A stretch of 64,000 bases of DNA, from contig NC_134026.1 of assembly GCF_964204645.1 (NCBI RefSeq), positions 25,252,650 to 25,316,649 of the forward strand, written 5' to 3'. The notes under the pieces were generated by a model that did no database searches, was not told the DNA's origin, and saw only the letters and a program-made list of their open reading frames with translations. This stretch comes from Tubulanus polymorphus. Taxonomy: Eukaryota > Nemertea > Palaeonemertea > Tubulaniformes > Tubulanidae. A program made the translations under genes and the position numbers. The number at the start of each line of letters is the position of its first letter. The stretch's first letter is position 1. Positions 1 through 15,000 of this stretch are shown in pieces.

Positions 1-3000
1 GCATCAATCATCCTAAGTGCTGGTGGTAGGTTTATTTTTCACCGTAGATATATCTCGGTTCTCCAACTTCGTGTTGCGCATCCTTCGTACATCTTGAACT
101 TTGTACTTCGTGAACTTTCGACGAGAAGTGTCTGTAGTAGGCTGAAAAACAAGCTTTATCAGCACAAATTCAAGTCGGAAAAATATCTCATGGTTATCAT
201 AACTGTTTGCATTGGCGATACGCGGGTAGTTTGTAAAGAATTTAGAAATTCATTGCAGAGCATTCTATTTCGCCAATCGAAATGTCCGATGAAAATCTAA
301 TCTCAAGATTTTTTAAGATCGGAAAATCGAATTAGGGCGTTCGGTAAAGACCAAACGCACGCCGGAGGTTTCATTACTTTTATTCAATTCACTTAATGAA
401 TAAAACTTTTCGACCTTTGATCCTTAACTCAATCGGGCTCTTCCGCAGATTGAATTATCGGTTGAAACTGCTTGTGTCTGAACAACAGTTATATAAACTC
501 CTCTACTGTTACTGCACTGCATTGGTAAATCGTCTTGCGCGTTTTAATCCGACGGAACTGTCACATAGATGGCTGACGAGTCGGGAATGTTCGATTCGTA
601 GCTGAAATCGTCCGTGATGTTGATTGTGATCAGAATTAATTTGACCGACAGCAACAAATATTAATCCATTCGCGCTATGCGGGAAAATGGAACGGCGGGC
701 GTTTAGTGCACCAGTATTGCAGACAGAGGTTCTAATTCATTGATAGTTAATTGTTATGACGTTGAATTGACATGTTGACTAAATAATCGACTTCATATAA
801 CAGAAACACTAATTGTTGCGTAATACTGAATAAGTTTCAAGATAAAGATATATATTCTTGCCGTGTCTACGTATATCATAGAGTTTTCTTCGGAACTCAA
901 TTAAGAAAATCACTAATTCTGAAGATAATTCCTACATAAAGCTGGATTTTTTTAAACAATGTTTTTCCTAATGTGCAGCATTTTTCATACCTCTTACCAT
1001 AACAATTGATTTTGAATGTAAAATGCAATTTTGTAACTAGAAGTCAATTTCAAAACCTACAGATGAAGTGCAGGATTTTAATTGACAATTTGCGGAAGAG
1101 ACGCCCGCTGATGCGAACTGTTGACAAAACGAGAACCAACGCTAACAAAAGCAGACGCGCAGGTCTGTTAGACGCGGCCTCGTCTCGCTGTTAGACCCTA
1201 TCATGTGGATAATTGGAATTTAAACGATGGGATACGGCATCCACGCTGTTTCCACTCGAGTCAATCCCTTCCATTCTTATCTTTCCAATTACTCAAATTG
1301 GTAACTTTTTTATCGTTTCACTGCCACAAAAATTGCATGCGTCGAAGTCTCTTCGAGTTTTCACGATGAAGGGACGCTTTTCATTAGAAAACAAAAACTG
1401 AATTGCGGCTTCGTACAACTTATTTACACGAGAAAGCCGTTCGACTTTCGAGACTTCGAATCACGCTAAACCCTATAAAAGATGTGTTATCCTAACCATG
1501 CAATTATTGAAAGCGGCTTCCGTGTTTCCATTTCCCATAAGCCTAGACATCGGTGCATTCTACCAGATCGCGATGATGAAGTCTCGTTGCAAAGTCCAGG
1601 AAACCCGAAAATTCAATTAGACCTTTTATACAACGTTGCGTTAAAAATCCATACAAACGAAATTATAGGCCTTATTGCGTTACACGAGGATTTAATGTCA
1701 CCAGAGGTTTATTGAATTGTGGACGACGAGTTCTCCAACCAATTTGAGGGGTTGATAAAGAGACAGGATTGGTATCTATCCGTAGTATACTCTATGGTCG
1801 TAGAATATTTGCGGAAATAGAATTGAAATAAGAAACGTGAATCGAGCGGTATATGTTCGGTCGCTTGATGTAGGCTACGTTATAAAAACTGCAACAAATC
1901 AAAACGTATTTGATTCTGTCGTTGATTTATAATGCCGGGGAACGCTAAAAACACAATGCATTCATATTTCTGTTTGACGTGATTGAAATAGTTCCATGAT
2001 TTATAAAACATACTGACTGTTTTTGGAGTCACGCACGAAAATGCTTTTCGACTAAATTGCCTTTCTCGCGACAAGGTCACGGGCGCCAATGTATTGGCGG
2101 AAATTTGATTTCGAATTGACTCCAAAATGCCGAACGAAACTTTTTATTATACGATATATACGCAATGACTGACGTAAATTTGAAGTAACGTTCAATTTAC
2201 TTAAAAAGGTTTAACTGAATTTATTGGATTGCACTATGTATGTCTTAACGACCGGGATATCTGAATCAATGAAGTCAATCGGACACCCAATCGCATTCAT
2301 CACTCAATATCGCTGATATCATTTTAATTAAAAAAATACATCGTAGCCTAGCCATCGTGATTAGATATCTGTAATTCGATAGTTTAAATTGATTTACTTC
2401 GCTCCACGTCGCCTTAGAAATCGCGGAGTTATATCAACCAAATGCAATTATCGTTGCCTCCATACGAGCGCTCTTTCATAATGTGAAATTAGCGTCAACA
2501 AACAGATATCTGAAAGCATTTCGAGATTATAAGTTGTTTTTGCCTATTGGGATGTTAGGATTTGATAGAATTTCATTATCTTAGATAATGAGATACAGAG
2601 AAAACTAATAATGGACGCGTTATAAGCGAGGAAATGGATTGAGAGAACTGAATTTTTTACTGCCCGGACTGGTGAATACTTCGTACGATTGGCACGATAA
2701 TCTTATATCGAGCAACCTTTCGAATAAGCTCGCGTTGAAGGAAAACACAAAATATGATTTTTCTAAGAAACACGTGCATATCCAATCGAAAATTAATGAT
2801 ACGTACGTATAGGGTTTATTTTGAAAGATTAGTTTAGGCGGATAGGAAAAAAGGTAATCTCGGCGTTAAAGCTGTCAGTTCATTACTTTTTTTTTCTCTC
2901 ACGTGTATCCTATTGCCTTTACATAGTGAGTCAATTATTGTTATAAACTGCCTTCACGAAACTTTATTGCGCATGTCATACGAAACCTACGACAAGGAAA

Positions 3001-6000
3001 CGTGCTTCCCCTTCTGTGGTAAAATCGAGTGTTGGGATTATTTATATCAAGACCGCCTCCACGTGAGCCGAGATTAATTCGGCGGAATTATGACCAACGT
3101 TTTGCTGAAAAAAATGTTTGCAAGGTGTCCATCTTTTCTTTCGTATGGAAAAAAAGAGTAGCTGGATGACGTACGTTGTTTATAGTTTGATTCAGTCATG
3201 AAGAAAACGCTAAACGGTTAAACACTAAATCTTTCGACGAGAGCCATTTCCTAAAAAGTCAAAACAAATTAATCGTGCCCGATAATTATAGCAAGTTGAA
3301 TCAAGTGCGTGTTGATTAGTTTGAAGCGATGAAGAATTCAATTAGCTGAAATCAATGACGCAGCATGGCCATAAACGTGTCGCTACATCAAAATAAAGAA
3401 CGTCGACTGACACTTCGACTATTGTCTGACTTTTTCGACAAGTGGGCCATAGCTTCCGATGTGAAGGCGTCAAGCTGACAGTTAATTCTTCGTTGATGAG
3501 GAGGCCATTTAATTAAACGCCGAGGCGTTTATCGGTTTTCCCAGTATTTCAATCGGTTTTTCGTCAGAATTTGGACAGTTGTGCGTCGTAGGGCTTAATT
3601 CAAGTCAGCGTAATTACTACTTTCAGGCAAAGAGAAAACAACGATTTTGTGTGTAGAAATGTATATACATGATTTTTGTAATTAAACTGTAAACACAAGT
3701 TGTGTAGTTTGTAAAATTGTAGTTTATACGGCTGGCGTAACTTGTTGATTCGGCGATGCCTTTACGATTCCTGTAAGCATGACCATCGTTGTTTACTATG
3801 AGGGCGACCGCCTCGGTGACGAAGGTCGGGTAACGGTTGCCACCAACCAAGGCATCGCCAGATCACATAGCGCCATTACAGCCGTATTTATTGAGACGTT
3901 GCCAGTAATAAGGCGACAAACCGCCTGTTTACGACCGCCTTGACGCTCGTATATTGCCCTGAAACATATTTTATACATGCTCTTTTGGACTGGCTCTTTC
4001 GACAGCTCGTCAATACAGCGTCCGCCGGCGCTATACAATGAACGCGGTCGTCGGTCATCAAGTGTCGTCCGTAACAAAATTACACGGTGTATTTTGCCGA
4101 ACGTACGACTTGAAAGGTATTAACGATGCGCCTTCGACTTGTGATGATTACCGTTCGATACAAGTCAGTTATCTACGTATTAATGACCATGCAAGATGAA
4201 CCTTGTGTTATATGGTAATCCAGAGTGCCGCCGTACACAGACCATAAACAATACGCTCGGCTGCACTGCCACTTCGGATCAAGTCATAAACACAAGAATC
4301 ATAGTTTGATGATCAATGTTCCCATTTTCACTAGCATAAATGTTGCGTAGTTAATTCCGTCGCTGTTGCGTAAATAACGACCGACAGCCGAGATTAAATT
4401 TGATGCCATTGGCCCAGTACGCGCAGTAAACAGTCAGGATTAGTCCAGTTCTATTTTTGACGCGATGGAATTTCCGTGAAATGACAGCCACCGTGATAAC
4501 AAAGACACGACTCCTTACCAACTGCCTTAACGTGGGTGTTACTTCAAATGTTCTTAGCCTTTAAAAAACCCTCACAAGACAGGACTGTCAACAGAAAAAA
4601 TAGCGCATTTTGTTAATCGATTTTTTCACTTTTTTCATATACAGGTCCTTGATGTTTGAATAGACCCCATAATCCCATTCTTGCTCAAATGTCAATGTAC
4701 GATAATGATTATATTTCTAATAATAAACCAATATATTTCAATCTTACTTATACTTTATTTCTATATAGAAGCTAGTGCTATACTATAGTGATTGATGAGA
4801 GGCGCTCGAATTTTGATAAATACCTAGAATAAATCTCTGTTTGACTTTCGCCTTTATTTCTTATCTAATAAAACTAGCGATTTTTTTTCATGCATATACA
4901 TATAGTTTCATTAGAGGGCTCATAAATCTAATTTTATATCGGATTACTTTTATTAATGGTTTATTGATCGGTATTCAATCGGTTCAAGAATTGCTCCATG
5001 TTCGACCGAAGTTTTGATTAAAAGTTCTCCGTTTTAGTATGAGCAGGATGCGCCGTGTGAAATATTATCGAGGTAATTGCCTTCGAAAATTGCGGAATTG
5101 CAGATAGGGTATTCCGAGAAGCATCTCTTAACTGAGGTATCTAGTATGTACTACTGACTAGTATGTTTGTCTGTTGAAACCCGTTTTGGTATTTCGTGAT
5201 AAAACTCATATAAACAAAGGGATAACGAATGCCTCAGAATACGTTACATCGTCTTTTATGTCAGACAACTCAAAGAAACGTATTTTCCTAAAGAAAAGGC
5301 CCAATCTTATTACCTTTTACTCAAAGACATCACCATGTATTTCGTGTTATTCGGTTCAGTCGTATTGGAGGCTATTGGTTGATACGGACAGTACGCGTAA
5401 AGGAAAGCTTCTTTTAATGTAAAGACCCACAATAACGATGATAATCCAGATTTCTGGAAATGAGTAATATTGTTACTTCAAAACCTTTAGGGCTAGTGCA
5501 CACAGCAAGACAAAGACCCGAGACCGATTTGTGTTGATGTGTTTTGATGATTCGGTTCTTCCGCCACACAACGTCGCCATTTGATGAGTCATACGACCAT
5601 CGTATACAGTCACCAAAACAAGTGGTTCGTTCGGGTTTCGCATATTTGTTCCTCGAAAATATTTGTTCCCCTATTTGTTTCGGTAAACTGTCTTTCAAGC
5701 TAGACAATCGCAAGGCTTTAGTATACACATTGTAAATAAGCGTTTTCCCATCGACCGATATTATCCTTCGGTAAAAATCGCATTAGCTTCGATAAACAAA
5801 CTGCACTTTCGATGTATGATAAGAGTGATTCGAGAATTTGGGAAATCCATCACTCGGCAAGTGTACATCACACAAACTGTCGCTATTCTCCTAAACAGCT
5901 ATTCTTACCATACAGCAGTATCCCGGAAAAATTATTGAAATTGAAGGTAGACGCCGAAATTTTTACTGTATACGTGTTGGTTATTCGTTTACGATATAGA

Positions 6001-9000
6001 AATACTTTGAAATGGCATATTCTTTAAATGTTGCTGGGATGTTTTGCTCTCTTTTCGTCGTCTTCGTTCTTTAATAATTTGATTTAAGTTAAAAGCAGTT
6101 GAATCGTCGATTAAGTCAAAATGAATCATCGTTTTAACTATCAATGGAATATTGAATACTCCTTGAGCGAAACTTTGGTAGATTTATTTTTTCTCGTTGC
6201 AAAGTAGACACCGAGTAATGATAAAAAATGTAAAACGCAGCCCATTAAGAATCCCCAATGACACTGCGAGAAAGACACTTGTGCATTTTACGGTGGTTGT
6301 GATAGGTCTCAGAAACCCTTAAGCGTCGCAGAGAAACAACTTACAGATGCTTTACATCCTCGCAAGGTGTATATGTGTATATAGCTGATAAATTATCCCG
6401 GAAAATATGATTCATTATGGTCACGCTCCCCACGGATCACATTGTCACCGCGAGTTATACGCGACGTGTTAGCATCGCGATAATGATCGAAAGGAATTCA
6501 ATTTAGCTCGTCTCTCGTTTACTCGCTGCGTATGAATATTTTCCCTGTAAACGAAATTCGTCCAGATGATCACCAATTTCTACGTGACAATAGCAAATGG
6601 TGCATCTCGCACCGAATATTCACCGCGCTACGATCCAACTGCCGGTGTGGACTTGAGGCATTTAAGTCGTATCGTTTGTGGTTGAATGAACAGCAACCTG
6701 TGGTTCATTCTAGTGCGTCATTTACCGCCAATATAACATCAGAGATCCGCTATGAATGATCTTCGAATCGACCCAACGCGATGACCTATTCCATAAATAT
6801 GTAGTCACCCGTATCTTCTTTTCAGTTCTGCACGTAATGAACTATGTTCAATAATTCCCAGTGTTCGATGTTTTCCTCGAGTAATGAATGTATTCAGAAA
6901 ATTTAGATCAAACATTTTTCTTGGCCTTTCGAAATCTCTTGCATTTTTTAGTTGGTGCAGTTTCGTGTTGATAATGCTACGAAGAGAAAATTGTCACTGA
7001 AATACGCTACTTGTTTGTTTTCGATTAATTGCGGAACGTCAGGACTGTCTATAGATTACGCTGTCACTGAGTCGTTGTCATCGATAGATGTGTTTTTGCT
7101 CTATTCAGTCTAGAAAGTCGACAGCCTACGGTTGGATTTCATTCGTTACAAATGAATCTCCTTAAATAAGGGTAATAGCGGTTCTTCGGATTTAATTGGC
7201 AATTTCTGGTGGCTTGCATGCTGCGAATAACGTTACCATCGCGTTCCAACGTCTTCATCAAAAATATATAATCACACACTTGAATATATGGATGTCAAAA
7301 AGCCCTTAAGTGATCTGAATTACTTCGAAAACACTCAGCAAATACTCGCTAGATGACGGTTTGAGAATCCATAGTATGTCTATAACTTTGGCTAAGGCTT
7401 CATGCAATGTCATACGTAGAAAGGTTGCTTGTCGTTCGGTGGACGAGATCATGGCTGTGTCAATACGTCCTGCATCTAAATCACATAAGCGTTCTAACGA
7501 TTTATCCACGGTGTCAGTATCATGTTATTATGTAGAATGTTTATGATTCAATTAAGACCGATTATCGAATTCGAAGAATTGTACATCGAAGAAATGTTAC
7601 ATTATCTCTTGCGTCGCACGTCATATATACACATATACAACTCGCTTGGATAGAAACATTTCATTGATATCAAAAGGAAGCAGTATTTTCAAAATATTGA
7701 CCCCTTTCGATGTAAGCACACCGTAAGCGATGCATTTAACACCATAGGCTACATTTGATCCAATAATGTCATTGACCCATCGTCTATATTTGTGCAGTGA
7801 GTAAGTGTGGGTGGCAGTATCCAGTTTTCTTTCAAATGAATGAATATTTGTGCCATGGATATCCTCAATGCTGTGAGTATTTACCCAAGAGATCCCGTTT
7901 AGTTAACCCGGTGATGTTGTCAACGAGATGCACGCAAGACGACGTGATTAAGTCGGCAAAAACAATGATCCATCACGTATGATAGATGAGCTGATACCGA
8001 AATGTTAAACTCCGGTTTCAAAATCTGTTCATGCGAAATCCGTAGCAGCCGATCGGAAATTACTTTTCTGCAGGGAAATCCGTACCATCAACCGAATCAC
8101 ATAAAACCCATAACGTCAGCGAATATAATGATTCTATATCACTAGCACATACTGTTTTGGTACAGTGTTGAAAATAATGACACCTATAATGCGTTAGTAT
8201 ACTAGATATTTTGCAAAAGATATCATCAGTGAATTTGCACTCAACCCCCTCGAAAGCTATTCCCAGATGTCTCATCTTTTTAAACTTCCTTCGAAGAAAA
8301 AGAAAAATGCACGAATTGATCCAGTCATTCGTTTAATCTGAAAGGAGATGACAGCAGTACATCGTCAATTCTGGCCATTTCGTCAGCGTGGCGCTTCCAT
8401 TTGGAAACCTGAAGGCGCTACGTGACTCCACGAAAAACACGGGTATTTTAGCCAGAACGGTGATTACAGATTCCCGCAGGACGTGCCAAAACCATATTGA
8501 GATGTCGTACGGTTGAAGCTTGGTTGACAATGAAACTAATTAGTTGTTCAGAATTAAGCTTATTGAAGCCTGGTATTTGTTAATCAGTCAGCTTTAGTTA
8601 ACTACGACAGCAGTCTTTGTCTTACACATGACAGTTACCAAAGTGTCGGTGACGCGATGAGCTGCACGTATAAGTATTTTCGTGGTTATACAGACTTGTT
8701 CGTTTAATTAATTGCCAAAAAATATCACGAGAAAGATTCGGTTGGGTTTCGTCAGAAATAGCCACTGATCGTTATGTAAGACATTATAGGCATCTTCATC
8801 AAACAGTCAGTATTCAAAACTCGAATTCGTGGTTTTTAGAGTAAACATTGACGAGCACAGTAGAAAAAAGTCTGTACCATACGTGCCTATTAGGTAGAGT
8901 TTCCCCCTAACCTCCTATCAAAGGAACTTCTACAGTATACTGTAATACTACATTTGGAAATAATGGAAGGGCATTAGCAGATTGATGGTATGATATTCGA

Positions 9001-12000
9001 GGCCGCACGTTTTCCGTAATCTTTAGAAGATTGTAGGCAAGATCCTGTTGAACATTCCTTATTTTCGGGGAAATAATAACCCCTCGGTGTATCTTATATC
9101 AATTTTGACTCGACACGAAATTATTGATAAAAAGCATGATGGTTCTACCTGTTCTACCTGTAACCAATTTGATTGAAGCCCACTTCAAGTTTAGAACTGG
9201 AGTGTGAAATAATTGATTCGCGGTGCAAGTATAATGCACAGTAATAAATGCATCCACGGTCCGTGAGATAATTGTCATTATATTGCCTTCAATTCAATGC
9301 CCACTCCAACATATAAAGGTCTACGTTACATTTGCCGAGAGTGAACTTTGCGTTACCCGTTTGGTGAACCTTCATCATCGACGGTGTTGCGATGAATATT
9401 ATATTTCAGTCGTCAGTCTCTTATCGACGTATCTCAGCGATCAACGATCGGCGGTGAACATTTCCCGTCTGCCACGACCACCGAGGGGAAGTGTCTCTAT
9501 AATTAGGCTCTCTGCGGATACGTCCGGACGTACTTCACGTATCGAGTTAATTAATTCATTCATCATCCCATGTCAAAGTCACGCAAGGATCAGAATGAGT
9601 GTTGTATTATGACGGGAGTCTGGGTCATCTTTAGGAGATCCTTTCGTCTTTCTCTCCTGTCGCGTGCATGCTTAAGGTCCTCCGATCAAAGTACAGCATT
9701 AAATCACGGAGTTTTTCTACCAGAAAATCTCCGTACATAATCGCGTTAACGTGTTTCTTAATGGGTTTGTTTTTGGACGACCAAAGCGAAGCCCGTATAC
9801 ATAAAATTTATCGCCCGTTTTAATGGAGTTAGTTTTGCGCTGACGAATCTTCGCGCTTATCCGGTTTCATTTGTTTAACAGACATTAACTACCGCCGTTG
9901 TCTTTGATTGCTTCGAGGGAAAATGGCGCCTAGAAACGAGATAGGAATGGAATATTCTTAGGTTTAAAAAAACTATCGATTTGCTAGTTTGGTTTTTATC
10001 CAGTGCCCTTTCACAACTGAGAGATTTCTGCATATATCACAGCTTTCAATCTTCAAATAGTTTTATTCTTTGTCTCTACACCTAATCTCAAATGCTCTTC
10101 ACCTCTCCAAATGCTTGCAGCTGAGAGTTATGCACAAGTGGTGTCCATTATGGCAACGCGTAACAGGTGGTATGCGCGTCTCTACCAGCTAGTAAATGAC
10201 TGCGCACAACCTAAACGGCTTGAGTGGAACGAAAAGCAGAAAAACGGCGCAGATTTTATTGTCTTTCATAAATGTTGTAAATATCGCTAATCTACAAAAG
10301 GAGCCAAGCTTTTGTAACTGCGTGAAATTTGTGGAAATTTCAAGATCAAGATGCACATGTCACCGTATCTTGGTAATAGGAATATGAGGTTTGCCATACG
10401 CAGGCCTCCATGACAGACAGGCCCACGAAAAAAGTGACATACATATGTATAATCATTTCAATGATACCTCCACACGGCGCGATCAATATGCGTGGGCCTT
10501 GGTGGATATATAGAAACTATGTAAATCCATTGATTGGCACTCTGTGATGGATTGATAGAACCCACCTTTGACATGATGTCTAAAATCCAATCAAGGCTAT
10601 CTATATCCAGAGCCACGAACCAAAATGAATGATATATCTTTATCTCTCTGATTCTTTCTAGTTGACGACCCAAACAGTCAGGGATACATGTCTATTGTCG
10701 CATTTCCTCATTATTATTTTCAATAATCGAATCGATATTTCAGATGAAACAACCGATCATCGTATGTGGAAGTGCGAATAACAACAACAAATCGTGTGTT
10801 TTTCAAAAGTTTTTTTTATACACTATTTTATTGTCTTTATGTGGAGTTCATAGCGGTGTAATAGCTAAAATGCGTGTCTGTAGCTAGTGTAAAAGGATGC
10901 AGGGCATAAAACGGCGGTAACTCGACGAACTATAGTTTATGCTACCATTGGCACCTTCCGCCATTTGGTAGTTTTCTTGGCAGACGATGTCGATCTCCCC
11001 GGACGAAACTAACCAATTCGGCATAAAACCATGTTGTCGTTACAGCAGGTAATCATGATTGATATTATTCGCGTCGCAAGTAAACATTTCCGACAGTAAT
11101 TTCTGACGCATTTTAGTATGACTGCAACTTCTAAAAGATGTAGCTTAAACGGTGTCTTGGGATCACTGTCAAGCTTGGGTTTTTTGCTGATAGTTGCGCA
11201 TTGTATTTTACCTAGAAGCGGGAAACATCTGCGCATTCCGTAGAAGAACGTAGTTTTCCCAATGTGAATGGAAACAACGGGTACGAAAACACAGGTTTCC
11301 ACTTATTCGCTTTATACCGTGCAATAGGCTCAATAATCATGCGATAATTCTGTTATAAATATTTGATTAAGATTGACGGTTTAAAGGTTCAGAACCTGCT
11401 AAAATGACTCGACTTACGTACATCGTAGCAATCTATTTGATCGAGTACGTGGGGATAGAAATGATCCATGCACCTAAATAGGTTTCTAATATCCATCCTG
11501 CGATTTTATGATATTGTTTATTGAGTCAAAGTTTTACATAACTTATGTGACATATGTTATTGGACGGATCAATGATCATTATTGATTCAGTATATCGAAA
11601 TCCATTTTAACTTTTATGTGAAATGATACGGATTGAATATCACTCTTGTTGACCTCCAAGCTGCCTTGAAAAGTATTGTATATAATTGGTAATAGAAGAC
11701 AATTTGAACTGCGTATCATATATTGATCTATTGATAGTATATATCCGACACTTTGTATAATGGGCTAATCGATTATAATGGACTATGACGAAATTACAGC
11801 GAGTTACATATGCTACTTTCGCATTGCAAATGGATAACGATGGCTTGCAGCTGTATGATTTGTGACTATGTGTCCCATATTACATTAGACTAGGTCCTGA
11901 AAAGTCTATTATTGATACTTATCCATCTAATGCTCCTCTACAACGTAAAGGAGATGACAGCGAAGCAAATTATAGTTATAACATTTGTAATTACGATAAT

Positions 12001-15000
12001 ATTACTACGATCATTATTTTGGCTGTTGATTACATGGCTAATCCACTGACAGATTCTAATTTTTCGCTACGGATCACCTACTTACAATAACGAAGGTTCG
12101 CTATTTATTTTATACCTCATTTATGTCTCATTAATACCATGCGATTATAATTGCTCATAAATACAAAAGCTATTCAATGCTACCTCTTGTCAGATACAAT
12201 GTCACATCGTAACATATTTAGCCGTCATATCATATCTACTTATCCCCTTGATAGGAGCTGCTTTTGATAATTGAAACTCTCGCCGAGACGGAAGGAGAGA
12301 CAGGAAAATCTGGTTGATCCTGTATGTGCCGTTGAAAGAAATCCAATAAGGCTTCCGTATCGTTCATATTTCAATCTGATCGTTTTAATTTTAACAACAC
12401 GTTAAAACACATCAAAAACATTTTGAAATAGCTCTACACTAAGTTAAATCTAGCCAATCCTACGGTGCACGCCAAAAAGGACAAATGATTTGTTATTTCA
12501 GCGCGGTCGCTAGAGCGGAATTCCGTTTTGATTACCACAACCATTTTTTTATTTGAGCTGGATTTTTGGGCTCTATAGCACCCTCATTTACTTATGGGAA
12601 ATTAGAAATTGTAGCCCGGTCAGCTACCATACGATCCAATCACATCACATCAAGCAGAGGAATATTCATGCAGATTTTTTTTTGATTCGTAATTCACATT
12701 CTAAATTACACTGGAGCAGTGTTGTGTCGTGTACTGAGTATGCATTGATTGAATGGCTGCCTTTGAAGTCCCCATGCAAATAAATCGAGAGTAATTATGC
12801 AAAGGAAAATCGTCTAATTCAATGGATCCAGTCGTCTGTGGATGCTCTCTTATGGAAAATAATTGTTTGTTTTCAGCTTCCATATTTGCATGAAATGACT
12901 TTCGTTGTCACCTCGCTTTCTTTGAACTGTAACGGCTCATGAATTTACATTGAAAAACAAAAGAAACTCGAAATCTCATTACGCAACTTTTTGAAATACT
13001 GGAATACGGCCAGGATTTTATCATGAAGCGTTTACATGTTGGATGGAATAAGCTTCTTAAAGCCTAACGAACTGGACGAATTGGTTGGTCACTACTTGAA
13101 CTCGTTATTGCTCAAAGTTTTATTTTTCGCGTAATCCTATATTCTCAATACGCACATATTGGTATGTTTGAACGCTTTACCCCAAACGTAACGCATCATT
13201 AATTTCCCGCGAGAAACGTCCATTAAATATCCTGCAATAATTAATGATAGAAATGTTGATCTCAGTGGTATTCTAAGCACTATTGGGTATTCGGTGTTTA
13301 ATTGAAACGATACATTTAAACTGGTGGGACGGGTTCTAAATGGCGCGCAAAATTGCAACGGTAATGGGCGTGTCGAATCTGAAAAAATTGCCATGTACTT
13401 CTACGGTCGATTGTCCATACCAATATAGGAGGTTGAAAAACGTTCCGGGGAGTTCGGTCTTTGATTTGCTTCATTAAAGGCTCAACCGTGCACGGGAAAT
13501 TATGAATAAAAGCAATTAACCTGCATGGTGACGAAACAGAAATAAACAACGAGCATAAAGATTAGGTCACTTCGACTTGCATTTATTTGCCAAGTCGAAT
13601 GGACCTATCCTGCAAAGTGATACGGACCCGAATCTTCAGTTTTAGGCCTTTACCTGCAAATTATCCATTCACCTATAAGACACGTTACATCGAGAATGTC
13701 GACAAGATAACATGCAAATAACATGGAATCTAGCGAAACTACTTCCTGTAATCTGTCCAAGGGGCAGGATATTGTCAGCGTTTTAAACACTAGTCATGGA
13801 TGAAGACGTGAGTGATGATAGTAGCTGAGAATCAATGAAATTTCATGTGGGAAAATCGTATATCGGCTTTGCATATCTCTATGAAATGATATATGAACCA
13901 ATATCGAGAAACTTGAAGAATCGGGCGTTTTAGCACGCACATCGCCAGTAAAGTCAATTTCAGTTGATAATTAGTTTTGCTACGATAGCAATTATTCTAT
14001 CACCCCGTTACGACAATGATCTTACGGGACGGTTAATTCTTTGCAACGGGTTTTTTTTTCTTAAAATGAGGGCGTTTGCGATATTTCCCATTAATAATCA
14101 AATCAGCATTCTAAGGGATGCAATTTCACTATCTCGCAGCTGCAACTGTGAGGATTATTTCGTTTACATTTCTTTCAGTGATAAGCAACTCGTAGTTTCG
14201 GTTAAGTTAAGCGAAAGCTTACCAGAAAAACACAACTTTTGCTGCGGATTATGTTCCAATGTTTGAGATTCTTAAACAGGCCATTTCTTTTGAATGTCAC
14301 CGATTACTTCCACTCAGTGGATTCGTCATTTTCAGATATTCTCTCTTGAATCGATTCTGTAATCAGTCCTATAGCGATGGCTGATTTTTGGAAGGTTGTT
14401 GCACGAATCGCGTTCATGTTTATGTGATGGATTACGGATTTTTATGTATACAAACTAATAACCGATATCAACGTTAAGTGATATTTGAACGAGTAGTTCA
14501 TTTCGGTTAGCAACGACAAGTTGTGACATTCATAAATTCAATTTCCTGTCAACGATGGTTACATAGTGTAGAAGGTTATGTTTAGGAAACGTAAGATTAT
14601 GAAGTTATTGTAATCAATCAAACACGCGTTGCTATATTCTGTTAATGGTCTTCTCCGAGATAACCATAACCGCCTTCCAATTAGATAGATAGATGCAACA
14701 GACGCCAGGAGTAAAATAGATGTAACTAGAAGCGAAGGAGAAAGGATATACCTAACGTTGCAGGGAACCGGAAGTGACATCAATATTCTATCATCTACAG
14801 TGAGAAAATGGAAATCGATCGCACCGTTCTGCATCAACTAGAGTAACTTAAAATGCACATTTAGTGAAACTTCTCTCGGAGAAACACTTATTATGCAACC
14901 GGTTTGAAGTATATGTCGTAAGTGTGCTACAGCGTTGCATAACCGTTAGTGAACAAAACTGAAGAACACGCAAAAACCGAAGGCAAACACTTTTAACGGC

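Noticed and set aside
3796-4077. 93-codon basic open frame on the - strand
   Set aside because: No domain or splice context; length within chance expectation.
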